NCBI RefSeq assembly: GCF_036895565.1
Contig: NZ_CP145904.1
Coordinates: 2,170,001-2,234,000 of the forward strand
DNA: 64,000 bases
Origin: Flavobacterium sp. KS-LB2
GTDB lineage: Bacteria > Bacteroidota > Bacteroidia > Flavobacteriales > Flavobacteriaceae
Direction: 5' to 3'
Shown piece by piece: positions 1 through 8,388 of this stretch. Numbering within the stretch: position 1 is the stretch's first letter; every line of letters begins with the position of its first letter. The notes under the pieces were generated by a model. The model was given only the letters and a program-made list of their open reading frames with translations. It was not told the origin of the DNA and did no database searches. The translations under genes were made by a program, and so were the position numbers.

Positions 1-1272
1 ATGGAAGAATACGGTAAAATTTTAGTTTTTGCAATGCCCATTTTTTTGATTTTAATTATCATCGAAAAAATATATGGGCATTACAAAGGGGAAGACACTG
101 CACCTAATATGGATGCTGTTTCGAGCGTAAGTTCTGGAATGGTTAATTCCCTAAAAGATGTTTTGGGACTTAGCATAACAGTAGTTACCTACGATTGGAT
201 TGTTTCTAAAATAGCTTTATTTGATCTTGAAGCAACTGTTTTTACTTATCTTATTGGATTTATAGCCATCGATTTTTATGGATATTGGAGTCATCGTTTG
301 TCTCATCAAATTAACTTTTTATGGAACAAACATGCTATACATCACAGTAGTGAAGAATTCAATCTGGCTTGTGCTCTACGCCAACCCATTTCTAGTTTTG
401 TCAATCTTTTTACCTTTTTATTGATTCCAGCCGCACTTTTAGGAGTTCCCTCCAAAGTTATTGCAATAACGCTTCCTATTCATTTATTTCTTCAATTTTG
501 GTACCATACCAAGCACATTAAAAAAATTGGCTTTCTAGAAAACATACTGGTTTCTCCCTCACATCATAGAGTGCATCATGCCATTAATCCAGAATATATG
601 GATAAAAACCATTCTCAAATATTTATTATTTGGGATAAGTTATTTGGTACTTTTCAAGCAGAATTAGAATCGGTTCCCCCAGTTTTTGGAATCACTCGAC
701 CGGCTAGAACTTGGAATCCATTTCGGATTAACTTTCAGCATTTGTGGTTATTAATTACCGATGCATGGCACGCTGAAAACTGGAAAGACAAATTCACTAT
801 TTGGTTTAAACCAACAGGCTGGCGTCCAGAAAATTTTGAAGAAAAATATCCGGTAACTAAAATCACCAATGTTTATGATTTTGAAAAATACGGTGTTCAA
901 CATCCTAAAAAACTAATGTATTGGTCCTTATTTCAAGCTATTACTACTTTATTACTCATCAGTTATTTATATAATTCAATCGCGTTAATAGGTTTGCCAA
1001 ATGTATTTATTTACGGCGCATTCCTTTTCCTAACTGTTTACAGCTACACTGAATTAATGGATACCCGGAAAATTTCTATGTTTTGGGAAAGTATTCGTTT
1101 TGCATTCGGGATTGGACTGATTTTATATTTTGGTGATTGGTTTGGAATGAATCAACTCTTTCCTTTTGCCAGTTATATAATTGCTAGCTATCTTGTTTTG
1201 TCATTGCTAGTAACCATTTACTTTGTCAGCAGTAATTTTGAAAAAGAAACAATGATTGTAGCTCAATCTTAA
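1..1272 (+). CDS. Sterol desaturase / fatty acid hydroxylase family protein, alkylglycerol monooxygenase-like
   Basis: This is a membrane di-iron hydroxylase of the fatty acid hydroxylase superfamily. The histidine clusters expected for the metal centre are present: H98-x3-H102, H111-x2-HH (114-115) and HHRVHH (188-193). They lie after hydrophobic N-terminal segments (about 8-22 and 80-95), and three or four more membrane segments follow after residue 305. At 423 residues, with a hydrophobic C-terminal third, it resembles alkylglycerol monooxygenase (AGMO/TMEM195), which cleaves the ether bond of alkylglycerols, more than short desaturases. The next gene starts 9 bp after its stop and is another ether-lipid-type enzyme, so the two probably form an operon. 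The ATG is the first base of the window, so an upstream start cannot be excluded. The substrate is inferred. Confidence 0.85.
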   Translation: MEEYGKILVFAMPIFLILIIIEKIYGHYKGEDTAPNMDAVSSVSSGMVNSLKDVLGLSITVVTYDWIVSKIALFDLEATVFTYLIGFIAIDFYGYWSHRLSHQINFLWNKHAIHHSSEEFNLACALRQPISSFVNLFTFLLIPAALLGVPSKVIAITLPIHLFLQFWYHTKHIKKIGFLENILVSPSHHRVHHAINPEYMDKNHSQIFIIWDKLFGTFQAELESVPPVFGITRPARTWNPFRINFQHLWLLITDAWHAENWKDKFTIWFKPTGWRPENFEEKYPVTKITNVYDFEKYGVQHPKKLMYWSLFQAITTLLLISYLYNSIALIGLPNVFIYGAFLFLTVYSYTELMDTRKISMFWESIRFAFGIGLILYFGDWFGMNQLFPFASYIIASYLVLSLLVTIYFVSSNFEKETMIVAQS

Positions 1273-1281
1273 AAACAACAT

Positions 1282-1953
1282 ATGAAGAGTAACATAATAG
1301 CAAAAAGTTACATCGGGTTTAGCCTTGTTTATCTATTGATAATTCTCTTAGGGAGAGAAGATATTGTTTGGTTCTTAAAACCATTTTTATTGCCTTTTCT
1401 AATTCTGGCAGTTTTTCTACATGAAAGATTCACTACCAAGAAAGTTCTTTTAACTGCCTTGACTTTGTCATGGATAGGTGATATTATTTTGATGTTTGCT
1501 GACAAAGGAGAGTTATATTTTATAGCAGGATTGATAGCCTTTCTTCTTTCGCATATTTTCTATATTGTACTATTCAGCAAGCAATTAAAAATTTATTTAA
1601 AGAAAAGCAAAATGATTTTTTGGATAGGAGTTACCGCAATTGCCTTTTATTTAATCGTAATGATGCTTCTTTTATTGCCAAGTTTGGGAGACTTAAAAAT
1701 CCCTGTTTTTGTTTACGCGCTTACAATTTCAATTATGTTATTATTTGCCTTGAAAGGCTTTATGAACTGGCACAAACCTGCCAGCATATATATTCTAATT
1801 GGAGCTATTGTTTTTGTGGCTTCTGATAGCATTTTGGCGTTTGATAAATTTTATGCACCAATACAGTATAGCTCATTTCTGATTATGACAACCTACTTAA
1901 CTGCGCAATACTTGATTGTTATAGGAATTTTGGAATTAAACAAAAAAAAGTAG
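1282..1953 (+). CDS. YhhN/TMEM86 family integral membrane protein (lysoplasmalogenase-like)
   Basis: The 223-residue product is almost entirely hydrophobic, with about eight predicted membrane segments and two conserved-looking aspartates inside helices (the WIGDI segment near 65 and the ASDSIL segment near 180). This is the pattern of the YhhN family, whose animal member TMEM86B hydrolyses the vinyl ether bond of lysoplasmalogens. The bacterial function is less certain. It starts 9 bp after the AGMO-like gene and is followed at once by a terminator hairpin, so the two genes form a short transcription unit. Family assignment is fairly secure; a role in ether-lipid turnover is inferred from the neighbour. 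Confidence 0.75.
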   Translation: MKSNIIAKSYIGFSLVYLLIILLGREDIVWFLKPFLLPFLILAVFLHERFTTKKVLLTALTLSWIGDIILMFADKGELYFIAGLIAFLLSHIFYIVLFSKQLKIYLKKSKMIFWIGVTAIAFYLIVMMLLLLPSLGDLKIPVFVYALTISIMLLFALKGFMNWHKPASIYILIGAIVFVASDSILAFDKFYAPIQYSSFLIMTTYLTAQYLIVIGILELNKKK

Positions 1954-1975
1954 CATTTCATTCGAAAATGCTACT
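1949..1975. terminator. Intrinsic terminator hairpin between convergent genes
   Basis: A perfect 10-bp stem (AGTAGCATTT / AAATGCTACT) with a 7-nt loop is followed by a T-run on the plus strand and preceded by an A-run. It can end transcription of the YhhN gene and, from the other side, of the YeeE pair. Confidence 0.8.
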
Positions 1976-1996
1976 TTTATAGTGTTATCTGTTTTA

Positions 1997-2413
1997 TTAA
2001 TGAGGTAATTTATTTTTCAATAATCCATATAAATAAGTTCCTAGAAGCGCTCCAAAAAGCACTATCAAAACAGTCCAAAAACCCGCGCCAAGCAATATAA
2101 ATATAGGCCCAGGACAAGAACCGACCAATGCCCAACCCAATCCAAAAAACAATCCACCAATCCAGTAGCGAGCTGATCCTTTTTCTTTGTCAGGAATTAC
2201 AATAGATTCTCCTTTGATGTCTTTTATATTGTTTCTTTTTATGATTTGGATTCCAATAACTCCTGTAAAAATGGCCACACCAATAATTCCGTACATGTGG
2301 AACGAATGAAATTGAAACATTTCGTAAATGCGATACCAGGAAACCGCTTCTGATTTGGTCAAAACAATTCCGAAAACAAATCCAACCAATAGATATTTTA
2401 GTATATTTTTCAT
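1997..2413 (-). CDS. YeeE/YedE family protein, C-terminal half (DUF6691-type)
   Basis: This 138-residue protein with four hydrophobic segments is one half of a YeeE/YedE-type transporter. A conserved cysteine sits in the VGSCPGP motif near residue 100. In full-length TsuA/YeeE proteins such Cys-containing loops carry thiosulfate through the membrane. The upstream gene, 36 bp away on the same strand, encodes the other half with a GGCTSGH motif, so together they equal one fused transporter. Split versions are common in Bacteroidota. The cargo (thiosulfate or another sulfur species) is inferred from the family; no sulfur-metabolism gene lies next to it here. Confidence 0.8.
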   Translation of the reverse strand: MKNILKYLLVGFVFGIVLTKSEAVSWYRIYEMFQFHSFHMYGIIGVAIFTGVIGIQIIKRNNIKDIKGESIVIPDKEKGSARYWIGGLFFGLGWALVGSCPGPIFILLGAGFWTVLIVLFGALLGTYLYGLLKNKLPH

Positions 2414-2449
2414 GCTTTTAATTTAAATTTTTAAATGATGATTGCTTCG

Positions 2450-3010
2450 TTAGTTTACAATTAATGGCAATAAAAAATGAGCCATGATCAAGCCACCTAT
2501 GAAAAATCCGATAACGGCTTTCAAAGAAGGAATTTGTAAGTTGCTTAAGCCTGAAATGGCATGACCTGAAGTACAACCGCCCGCATAACGGGAGCCAAAA
2601 CCAATTAAAACGCCACCAATAAGAAGGATTAAAATACTTTTAGGAGATTCTAAAATGGAAATTCCAAAAAGAGCATCTGGCATTAGTTTTCCGTTTGGAG
2701 CTTCGATACCCATTTGTGCTAATTGTGCAATTGTTTTGGGATTGATTGATACATTTGAGGCATCACTCATAAAATGAACGGCTACAAAACCACCTAACAT
2801 AGCACCTAGAACGACCACTAAATTCCACCGTTGGGCTTTCCAATCAAAGTCAAAAAAAGCCACTCGTCTTCCTAGACCTGCCATAGAACATAGCGAACGC
2901 AAATTAGAAGACATTCCGAAAGACTTTCCAAAATAAATAAGTGCTAACATAATCATACCAATCAAAAATCCAGAAAAATACCAAGACCAGGTTTGAAAAA
3001 TAATATCCAT
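2450..3010 (-). CDS. YeeE/YedE family protein, N-terminal half
   Basis: The 186-residue membrane protein has an N-terminal helix, a stretch near 45-55 (AGLGRRVAFFDFDWKAQRW) typical of the split form, and the hallmark GGCTSGHAISG motif near residues 144-154, whose cysteine lies in the substrate path of YeeE-type transporters. It is the first gene of a two-gene unit with the 138-residue partner. A -7 promoter box (TATCTTTG) lies 17 bp upstream of the ATG. The role is probably uptake of a reduced sulfur compound, inferred from the family. Confidence 0.82.
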   Translation of the reverse strand: MDIIFQTWSWYFSGFLIGMIMLALIYFGKSFGMSSNLRSLCSMAGLGRRVAFFDFDWKAQRWNLVVVLGAMLGGFVAVHFMSDASNVSINPKTIAQLAQMGIEAPNGKLMPDALFGISILESPKSILILLIGGVLIGFGSRYAGGCTSGHAISGLSNLQIPSLKAVIGFFIGGLIMAHFLLPLIVN

Positions 3011-3026
3011 ATTGTTTTTTTTTATG

Positions 3027-3034
3027 CAAAGATA
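3027..3034 (-). promoter_or_regulatory. Putative -7 box for the YeeE pair
   Basis: TATCTTTG on the minus strand fits the Bacteroidota -7 consensus TAnnTTTG exactly and lies 17 bp before the ATG at 3010. No TTG at the usual -33 spacing (17-23 nt) was seen, so only the -7 part is supported. Confidence 0.45.
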
Positions 3035-3206
3035 AGAAGCATTTCAAGAGATTTTAGAAGAAATACTAGATTCGGTTAAAAAGTATGTGTCCAAAATAGT
3101 CACAGAAGCCAACCTAAGGTCTAAAGTTCTGTTTATATTTGTATTCTTTAAATTGCATGGTATTGTTATTGCTATTTAAATTTCATCTAATGAATATATA
3201 CTAAAC

Positions 3207-3656
3207 ATGAAGAAATCAATCTTTTTTATTGCGTTACTAATTAGCATAGCTTCTTGCTCCAGTACACAATCTACTTTGAAAAATACGGATGATAATGCAC
3301 CAAACCTTACTCTTTCTAAAGACAATGCATTTGTAATTACGGAGTACAGCAAAGACAAAAAATACGGCTATGACAAAGATTATCCTATCAATATTTTCTT
3401 TAACAATACCGTAAATGAAACCATCAACCAACAGCGTTTTTTCAATGCGCTTACAGGACCTAGTGGTGAGGCAATCACCTATACTAAACTAGAAAATTGT
3501 TGTCCGTTTCCAACAAAAAGGAGCGAATTAGGCGCTGGCTTTCTCGATGTTTATGAAGTAAAGTGGGCTGGTCAAAAAAAACCTATCATTCTGTACTTAA
3601 ACATCTATGAAAAAGGAATACTGATGGTTCCAGTGGGACTTTCATTGAAAAAATAA
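3207..3656 (+). CDS. Small lipoprotein of unknown function upstream of kdsA
   Basis: The 149-residue product begins with a lipoprotein signal (MKKSIFFIALLISIASC, lipidation at Cys17). The mature part has no enzyme motif that I recognise; a double cysteine (ENCCPF) near residue 97 is its clearest feature. It ends in a predicted beta-rich segment. It lies alone between the divergent YeeE pair and a repeat element upstream of kdsA. Similar flavobacterial proteins have, to my recollection, been labelled as 2-dehydro-3-deoxyphosphooctonate aldolases, apparently because of this neighbourhood. Nothing in the sequence supports that activity. It is probably exported to the outer or inner membrane; function unknown. 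Confidence 0.75.
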   Translation: MKKSIFFIALLISIASCSSTQSTLKNTDDNAPNLTLSKDNAFVITEYSKDKKYGYDKDYPINIFFNNTVNETINQQRFFNALTGPSGEAITYTKLENCCPFPTKRSELGAGFLDVYEVKWAGQKKPIILYLNIYEKGILMVPVGLSLKK

Positions 3657-3696
3657 TAGACATCAAATTCCAAAATATCCTTATAAATCAAATCCC

Positions 3697-3774
3697 TAGC
3701 CCTGATAGCAGTGAAAATCCTTTTACTTTTTTCTTGAAAAAGGAAAAGATTGAAACGGATAGCGGGAAATAGCT
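3697..3774 (-). repeat. Dispersed intergenic repeat, copy 1 (inverted)
   Basis: Read on the minus strand this starts AGCTATTTCCCGCTAT and ends GCTATCAGGGCTA, with a central hairpin (TTTTCCTTTTTC / AAAAAAGTAAAA, some mismatches). The same ends occur at 35341, 42241 and 63164. It fills the gap between the lipoprotein gene and kdsA. Confidence 0.8.
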
Positions 3775-3818
3775 TCAAATAAATTATAAATCATAAATCG
3801 GAACTCGTAAATCATGAC

Positions 3819-3826
3819 TATCTTTG
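3819..3826 (+). promoter_or_regulatory. Putative -7 box of kdsA
   Basis: TATCTTTG matches TAnnTTTG and lies 21 bp before the ATG at 3848. Its last three bases (TTG, 3824-3826) are in frame with kdsA and could be mistaken for a start codon. Reading them as promoter favours the ATG at 3848. Confidence 0.5.
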
Positions 3827-3847
3827 CGCTTTCTAAAAATTCAAATT

Positions 3848-4666
3848 ATGAACTTACAACATATTCCACAAATTAAATATACAGAAAGTGGTAATTTCTT
3901 TCTACTTGCTGGTCCTTGTGCCATTGAAGGTGAAGAAATGGCGATGCGAATTGCCGAAAAATTAGTTGGCATTACTGATACTTTACAAATTCCATTCGTT
4001 TTCAAAGGCTCTTTTAAGAAAGCAAACCGTTCTAGAATTGACAGTTTTTCAGGAATAGGTGACGAAAAAGCATTGAAAATACTTAGAAAGGTATCGGAAA
4101 CATTTAAGGTTCCTACCGTTACTGACATCCACACGAATGAAGATGCTGACATGGCAGCACAATATGTTGATGTACTACAAATCCCTGCTTTTTTAGTGCG
4201 CCAAACGGATTTAGTAGTGGCTGCTGCCAATACTGGAAAAGTAGTAAACTTGAAAAAAGGACAATTTATGAGTCCAGAAAGTATGAAACATGCCGTTCAA
4301 AAAGTATTGGATTGTCACAATGAAAATGTAATGATTACGGATAGAGGAACGATGTTTGGCTACCAAGATATGGTTGTTGATTTTAGAGGAATACCTACCA
4401 TGCAACAGTATGCTACAACTGTCCTTGATGTTACACACTCACTGCAACAACCCAACCAAACTGCTGGTGTAACAGGCGGAAGACCCGATATGATTGAAAC
4501 CATTGCCAAAGCTGGTATTGCTGTAGGTGTAGATGGAATCTTTATTGAAACTCATTTTGATCCCGCTAATGCAAAAAGCGATGGTGCTAATATGTTGCAT
4601 TTGGATTATTTTGAATCTTTAATGACTAAGTTAGTTGCTATTAAAAAAACCATAAATACATTTTAA
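3848..4666 (+). CDS. kdsA: 3-deoxy-8-phosphooctulonate (KDO-8-phosphate) synthase
   Basis: The enzyme condenses phosphoenolpyruvate with arabinose 5-phosphate to KDO-8-phosphate, a step in lipopolysaccharide core synthesis in the cytoplasm. The 272-residue TIM-barrel protein carries AGPCAIEGEE (21-30), FKGSFKKANRS, the PAFLVRQTDL segment and VDGIFIETHFDP near the C-terminus. The cysteine at 24 in AGPC corresponds to the metal ligand of the Aquifex-type class, where the E. coli enzyme has asparagine, so this is likely the metal-dependent form. I chose the ATG at 3848 because an upstream in-frame TTG is part of a promoter box. An outer-membrane-type protein gene follows 19 bp downstream. Confidence 0.96.
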   Translation: MNLQHIPQIKYTESGNFFLLAGPCAIEGEEMAMRIAEKLVGITDTLQIPFVFKGSFKKANRSRIDSFSGIGDEKALKILRKVSETFKVPTVTDIHTNEDADMAAQYVDVLQIPAFLVRQTDLVVAAANTGKVVNLKKGQFMSPESMKHAVQKVLDCHNENVMITDRGTMFGYQDMVVDFRGIPTMQQYATTVLDVTHSLQQPNQTAGVTGGRPDMIETIAKAGIAVGVDGIFIETHFDPANAKSDGANMLHLDYFESLMTKLVAIKKTINTF

Positions 4667-4685
4667 ATTTAAGCACACAAATTCA

Positions 4686-5531
4686 TTGAAACATTTTTTT
4701 TTATATTCCGCATTCCTTGCTGTCTTATTTACTAATAGTACAAATGCACAGGAAAACACTGAAATTCAAAATAAATATACCGCTCATAACAAAGGAAAGT
4801 TCTTTGTTTCATGGGGAGGAAATAGAGACAGTTACTCTAAATCAGATATCACTTTTCGTGGTAAAGATTACAACTTTACTTTAGAGAATGTTCAAGCGCA
4901 TGATAAACCAAAGGGCTGGCATGTAGATTATATCAATCCTTCAAGAATGACTATTCCCCAAACAAATTTTAAATTGGGGTATTTCATAAATGACCATTAT
5001 AGCGTTGCAATTGGTGTGGACCACATGAAATATGTGATGACACAAGATAAAGCTGTAACTATTGATGGCTTTTATCCTAATCCAGGATCATACAATGAGT
5101 TACTGCCAAACAATCAGGTACTCTTGACCGAAGAGTTTTTAACTTTCGAGCATACTGATGGTTTGAATTATGTAAATACTGAAGTCTCAAGACACGATGA
5201 TATTTCCTCTCTTTTTAAAATTGGAAATACCGATAAAATTCAAGTAAATTTAACCGAAGGTTTTGGTGTTGGTCTTTTGTACCCCAAAACAAATACAAAA
5301 CTATTAGGTAAAGAACGCCATGATGATTTTCATGTTTCTGGTTATGGAACTTCTTTGAAAGCAGGTTTGAATATTACTTTTTTTAAGCACTTTTATATAC
5401 AAGGCGAACTTAAAGGCGGTTATATCAATATGCAAGATATTAAAACTACGCAAAGTAACGAAGATAGTGCCTCACAAGACTTTTTCTTTTTCCAAAGAAT
5501 CATTGCATTTGGAGGGATTTTTAAAATCTAA
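4686..5531 (+). CDS. Secreted/outer-membrane beta-rich protein of unknown function
   Basis: The 281-residue product has an N-terminal signal peptide (hydrophobic 4-16, cleavage expected after TNAQ at 19-22), then alternating beta-type segments and an aromatic C-terminal strand (FFFFQRIIAFGGIFKI), as in outer-membrane barrels. The only start that keeps the signal peptide is TTG at 4686; the next ATG lies well inside the mature protein. It follows kdsA by 19 bp, so co-transcription is likely, and a strong terminator follows. I do not recognise the family. A cell-envelope role is inferred only from the signal and the neighbour. Confidence 0.7.
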   Translation: MKHFFLYSAFLAVLFTNSTNAQENTEIQNKYTAHNKGKFFVSWGGNRDSYSKSDITFRGKDYNFTLENVQAHDKPKGWHVDYINPSRMTIPQTNFKLGYFINDHYSVAIGVDHMKYVMTQDKAVTIDGFYPNPGSYNELLPNNQVLLTEEFLTFEHTDGLNYVNTEVSRHDDISSLFKIGNTDKIQVNLTEGFGVGLLYPKTNTKLLGKERHDDFHVSGYGTSLKAGLNITFFKHFYIQGELKGGYINMQDIKTTQSNEDSASQDFFFFQRIIAFGGIFKI

Positions 5532-5559
5532 ATACTTTTTTTTTAAAATACGAAAGACT

Positions 5560-5582
5560 AGGCTGTTGTTTTACAACAGCCT
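5560..5582 (+). terminator. Intrinsic terminator after the kdsA unit
   Basis: A perfect 10-bp stem AGGCTGTTGT / ACAACAGCCT with a 3-nt loop is followed by a T-rich tract, 28 bp after the stop of the upstream gene. Confidence 0.85.
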
Positions 5583-5742
5583 TCTTTTATTTACCGCTAT
5601 TTTAAATAAAATTTGTTTAAAATATTACTGTTGATTTAATATATTAGCTAAATTTGAAATTATATTTACTTTTTAAAATAATAAAAAAAAATATAGTATT
5701 AGTATCAGCTCTTAATCTAAATAATAACTATCATTAAGCTCA

Positions 5743-6834
5743 ATGACTAAAAACAAAACTAATCCTGATCCAGAAGGAATTTATCACTTTGATAACTTTT
5801 TTAATATCTCGGCTGATTTTATTTGTATTGCAGGGTTTGATGGCTATTTTAAGAGAATAAATCCAGCAGTTTCTAAATTATTAGAATATACAGATGAAGA
5901 ATTGTATGCTAGACCTATTAGTAGTTTAGTGTACTCCCCAGACTTGCAAATCACCCTTGAAACCAGAGAGCAAGTATATAAAAACAAACCTCTTTTAAAC
6001 TTTGAAAACCGATATTTAACTAAAAGCGGAGGTATTGTTTGGTTGTCATGGACCTCCATGCCAGTCGAGTCTGAAAAATTAGTATACGCTATTGCCAAAA
6101 ATATTACTCACAAAAAAAAAGTAGAAGAAGAACGAAATATACTTCTGGCAAATCTTACACAAATTAATAAGGAACTTACCGTTTTATCACACAAAACATC
6201 TCATGACTTAAAATCACCGATTAATAATATGCTTTCGGTTTTTAGCCTTATCGATATTTCTAAAATCAATGATCCTGAAACCTTAGAGTTAATCGAAATT
6301 TTAAAATTAACCAGTGAAAACTTGAAACAAACTTTAAACAATTCTATTGATGATTTAGTTAAAAATGAGAGTTTAACAACACAAATAGAAGAAATAAATT
6401 TAAATGAATCCCTTGCTGAAGTTCTTGTATCTATAAATTCCTTGGTACTCGATTCAAAAGCAATTATTAATGTTGACTTTTCAGAGTTCGAGAATGTTAC
6501 TTTCAACAAAGCATACATCAAAAGTATTTTTTTGAATTTACTAACCAACTCGATTAAATACGCAAAACCAAACCATGCACCCATTATTAAGATTCAATCT
6601 AGAAAAAACAATGGAGTGAACCAATTAATTTTTTCTGATAATGGACTTGGTTTTGATATGGATAAAGTAAAAGATAAGGTTTTTGGTTTGTATGAAAAAT
6701 TCCACAGTAACGTAGACAGTAATGGGATAGGATTGTATTTAGTTTACAATCATATTACTAGTTTGGGTGGTCGAATTGCAGTTGAGAGTAAAATAAATGA
6801 AGGTGCTACATTTACTATTTCCTTTAAATATTAA
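5743..6834 (+). CDS. Soluble PAS-domain sensor histidine kinase (orphan)
   Basis: The 363-residue kinase has one PAS domain (about 18-128), a short coiled linker (125-148), a HisKA domain with the phospho-acceptor His154 in SHDLKSP, and an HATPase domain with N-box NLLTNSIKYA, G1 box SDNGLGFD and G2 box NGIGLYLV. There is no signal peptide or membrane segment, so it senses something in the cytoplasm. No response regulator or receiver domain lies beside it; it is an orphan kinase whose partner must be encoded elsewhere. It is monocistronic, with a terminator 160 bp upstream and a convergent peptidase gene downstream. The ligand is unknown. Confidence 0.9.
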   Translation: MTKNKTNPDPEGIYHFDNFFNISADFICIAGFDGYFKRINPAVSKLLEYTDEELYARPISSLVYSPDLQITLETREQVYKNKPLLNFENRYLTKSGGIVWLSWTSMPVESEKLVYAIAKNITHKKKVEEERNILLANLTQINKELTVLSHKTSHDLKSPINNMLSVFSLIDISKINDPETLELIEILKLTSENLKQTLNNSIDDLVKNESLTTQIEEINLNESLAEVLVSINSLVLDSKAIINVDFSEFENVTFNKAYIKSIFLNLLTNSIKYAKPNHAPIIKIQSRKNNGVNQLIFSDNGLGFDMDKVKDKVFGLYEKFHSNVDSNGIGLYLVYNHITSLGGRIAVESKINEGATFTISFKY

Positions 6835-6874
6835 AAGAATAGTTACTGCAACACCTTCACAAATTTCATTAATT

Positions 6875-8254
6875 TTATTTTACAATACCGTTTTGATCAA
6901 TAAGATATAGCAGCGAGGCCATAGCGGCAGCACCCAGCTCCAGTTCCCTTTTATTAACTGCATCAAAAGTATCATTTGCAGCATGATGGTAATCAAAATA
7001 GCGTTGGGAATCTGGTTGTAAACCTACTTTAATAATTTGCTTTGATTGCAAAGGTCCGATATCAACACCTGAGTGTCCTTTCACAAATTTGTGAATCAAA
7101 TACGGTTCAAATAAGACTCCCCAATTTTTAATTTGGTTGAAATTTGCCTCATCCCCATCGATAGAAAAACCTCTTGGAGAAAAGCCTCCTGAATCACTTT
7201 CTAAAGCAAAAATATGATTTTCATTACTTTTTGCAGACTGAATTTCATATTCTTTACCGCCACGAACTCCGTTTTCTTCGTTCATAAACAGTACTACTCG
7301 TAAAGTATGTTTCGGTTTATAGCCAATGTTTTTAAAGATGTTCAACACTTCCATGCTTTGCACACAGCCAGCACCATCATCATGCGAACCGTCTCCTAAA
7401 TCCCAAGAATCAAGGTGTCCGCCCACTACCATAATTTGTTCTGGATGTTCAGTACCTGTCATTTCTGCCACAACATTATGCGACAATACATCATCAAAAG
7501 TTTGACACGATTGTTTTAAATAAAAAGTAGCATTTGGATTGGCTTTCAAACTTTTGCTCAATAATTCAGCTCCATTTGTGCTTATTGCAGCTGCGGGAAT
7601 GCGTTGATCTTTACTGATATCTCCATAATTAGTTGCACCAGTATGAGGTAAATCATCCATACGTAAATTCATAGAACGCACAATAACAGCCAAAGCACCT
7701 AATTTTCCTGCCTCTCTTGCTCCAGATGATCTTTGATCCACACAACCACTGTAGGCTTTAAAAGTCTCTACAAATTCAGGATTCATTGGTCGGTTAAAAA
7801 ATATGATTTTTCCTTTTACTTTTGCTTCGCCCAAAGCGGTCAATTCTTCTAAGCTTTTTACTTCGATTACGGTAGCATTTAAACCTGATTTTGGAGTTGC
7901 CACAGAACCTCCCAGCGCACAAATTGGAAAAGTAATTTTTTGTTTCCCCAGTTGTAAATAACCAATTTCTTTTTCGCCTCTCACCCACTTTGGCACCATT
8001 ACTTCTTGAAGGTACACTTTATCTACGCCCAAGGTTTCGAGTTGTGCTTTGGTATACAAAACCGCTTTCTCAGCCCCTGGAGAAGCTGATAATCGAGAAC
8101 CAATAGTATTCGATAAATGATCTAACCAAGGATAACATTTGGCATCGGTTAATGACGATTTGTAAATTTCTTTTAAAGTTTGCTCAGCGGCGGTTTGCGC
8201 TAAGAGCGGTAATGTACCGCACAAAAGTGCAGCCATAAGAATTGATTTTTTCAT
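6875..8254 (-). CDS. Secreted M28 family metallopeptidase
   Basis: This is a zinc aminopeptidase or carboxypeptidase of family M28. A signal peptide (1-20, ending LLAQ) is followed by an N-terminal catalytic part, an inserted protease-associated (PA) domain at about 120-250, and the zinc site GGHLDSW (His280, Asp282), the bridging Asp in SHDDGAG (292-293) and the catalytic Glu pair FMNEENG (326-327). HHAANDTFD near the C-terminus supplies another ligand. The arrangement resembles plasma glutamate carboxypeptidase-like dipeptidases. It is likely periplasmic or secreted, taking part in peptide scavenging. It lies downstream of the glycan locus but is separated from it by a terminator. Confidence 0.92.
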   Translation of the reverse strand: MKKSILMAALLCGTLPLLAQTAAEQTLKEIYKSSLTDAKCYPWLDHLSNTIGSRLSASPGAEKAVLYTKAQLETLGVDKVYLQEVMVPKWVRGEKEIGYLQLGKQKITFPICALGGSVATPKSGLNATVIEVKSLEELTALGEAKVKGKIIFFNRPMNPEFVETFKAYSGCVDQRSSGAREAGKLGALAVIVRSMNLRMDDLPHTGATNYGDISKDQRIPAAAISTNGAELLSKSLKANPNATFYLKQSCQTFDDVLSHNVVAEMTGTEHPEQIMVVGGHLDSWDLGDGSHDDGAGCVQSMEVLNIFKNIGYKPKHTLRVVLFMNEENGVRGGKEYEIQSAKSNENHIFALESDSGGFSPRGFSIDGDEANFNQIKNWGVLFEPYLIHKFVKGHSGVDIGPLQSKQIIKVGLQPDSQRYFDYHHAANDTFDAVNKRELELGAAAMASLLYLIDQNGIVK

Positions 8255-8353
8255 AGTTTAAAAAAGTTGTTGCAAGTGATTGTTGTATTTTTTGTTGTAA
8301 TTAAGGTAGCAATTTCGACATTCTGTTTGGAATTTTTGCTTTCGCTAAAAAAA

Positions 8354-8384
8354 AATCCTGCAAGAATATCGCTCTTGCAGGATT
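8354..8384 (-). terminator. Terminator after the GH97 gene
   Basis: A perfect 12-bp inverted repeat AATCCTGCAAGA / TCTTGCAGGATT with a 7-nt loop starts 5 bp after the GH97 stop. On the minus strand it is followed by a run of T. Confidence 0.9.
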
Positions 8385-8388
8385 TGGA

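Noticed and set aside
3207..3656. Calling the lipoprotein a KDO-8-phosphate synthase
   Set aside because: It has a lipoprotein signal, only 149 residues and none of the KdsA motifs; the true kdsA is the gene at 3848.
3841..4230. Minus-strand frame opposite kdsA
   Set aside because: It overlaps the conserved kdsA core and has no recognisable protein features.
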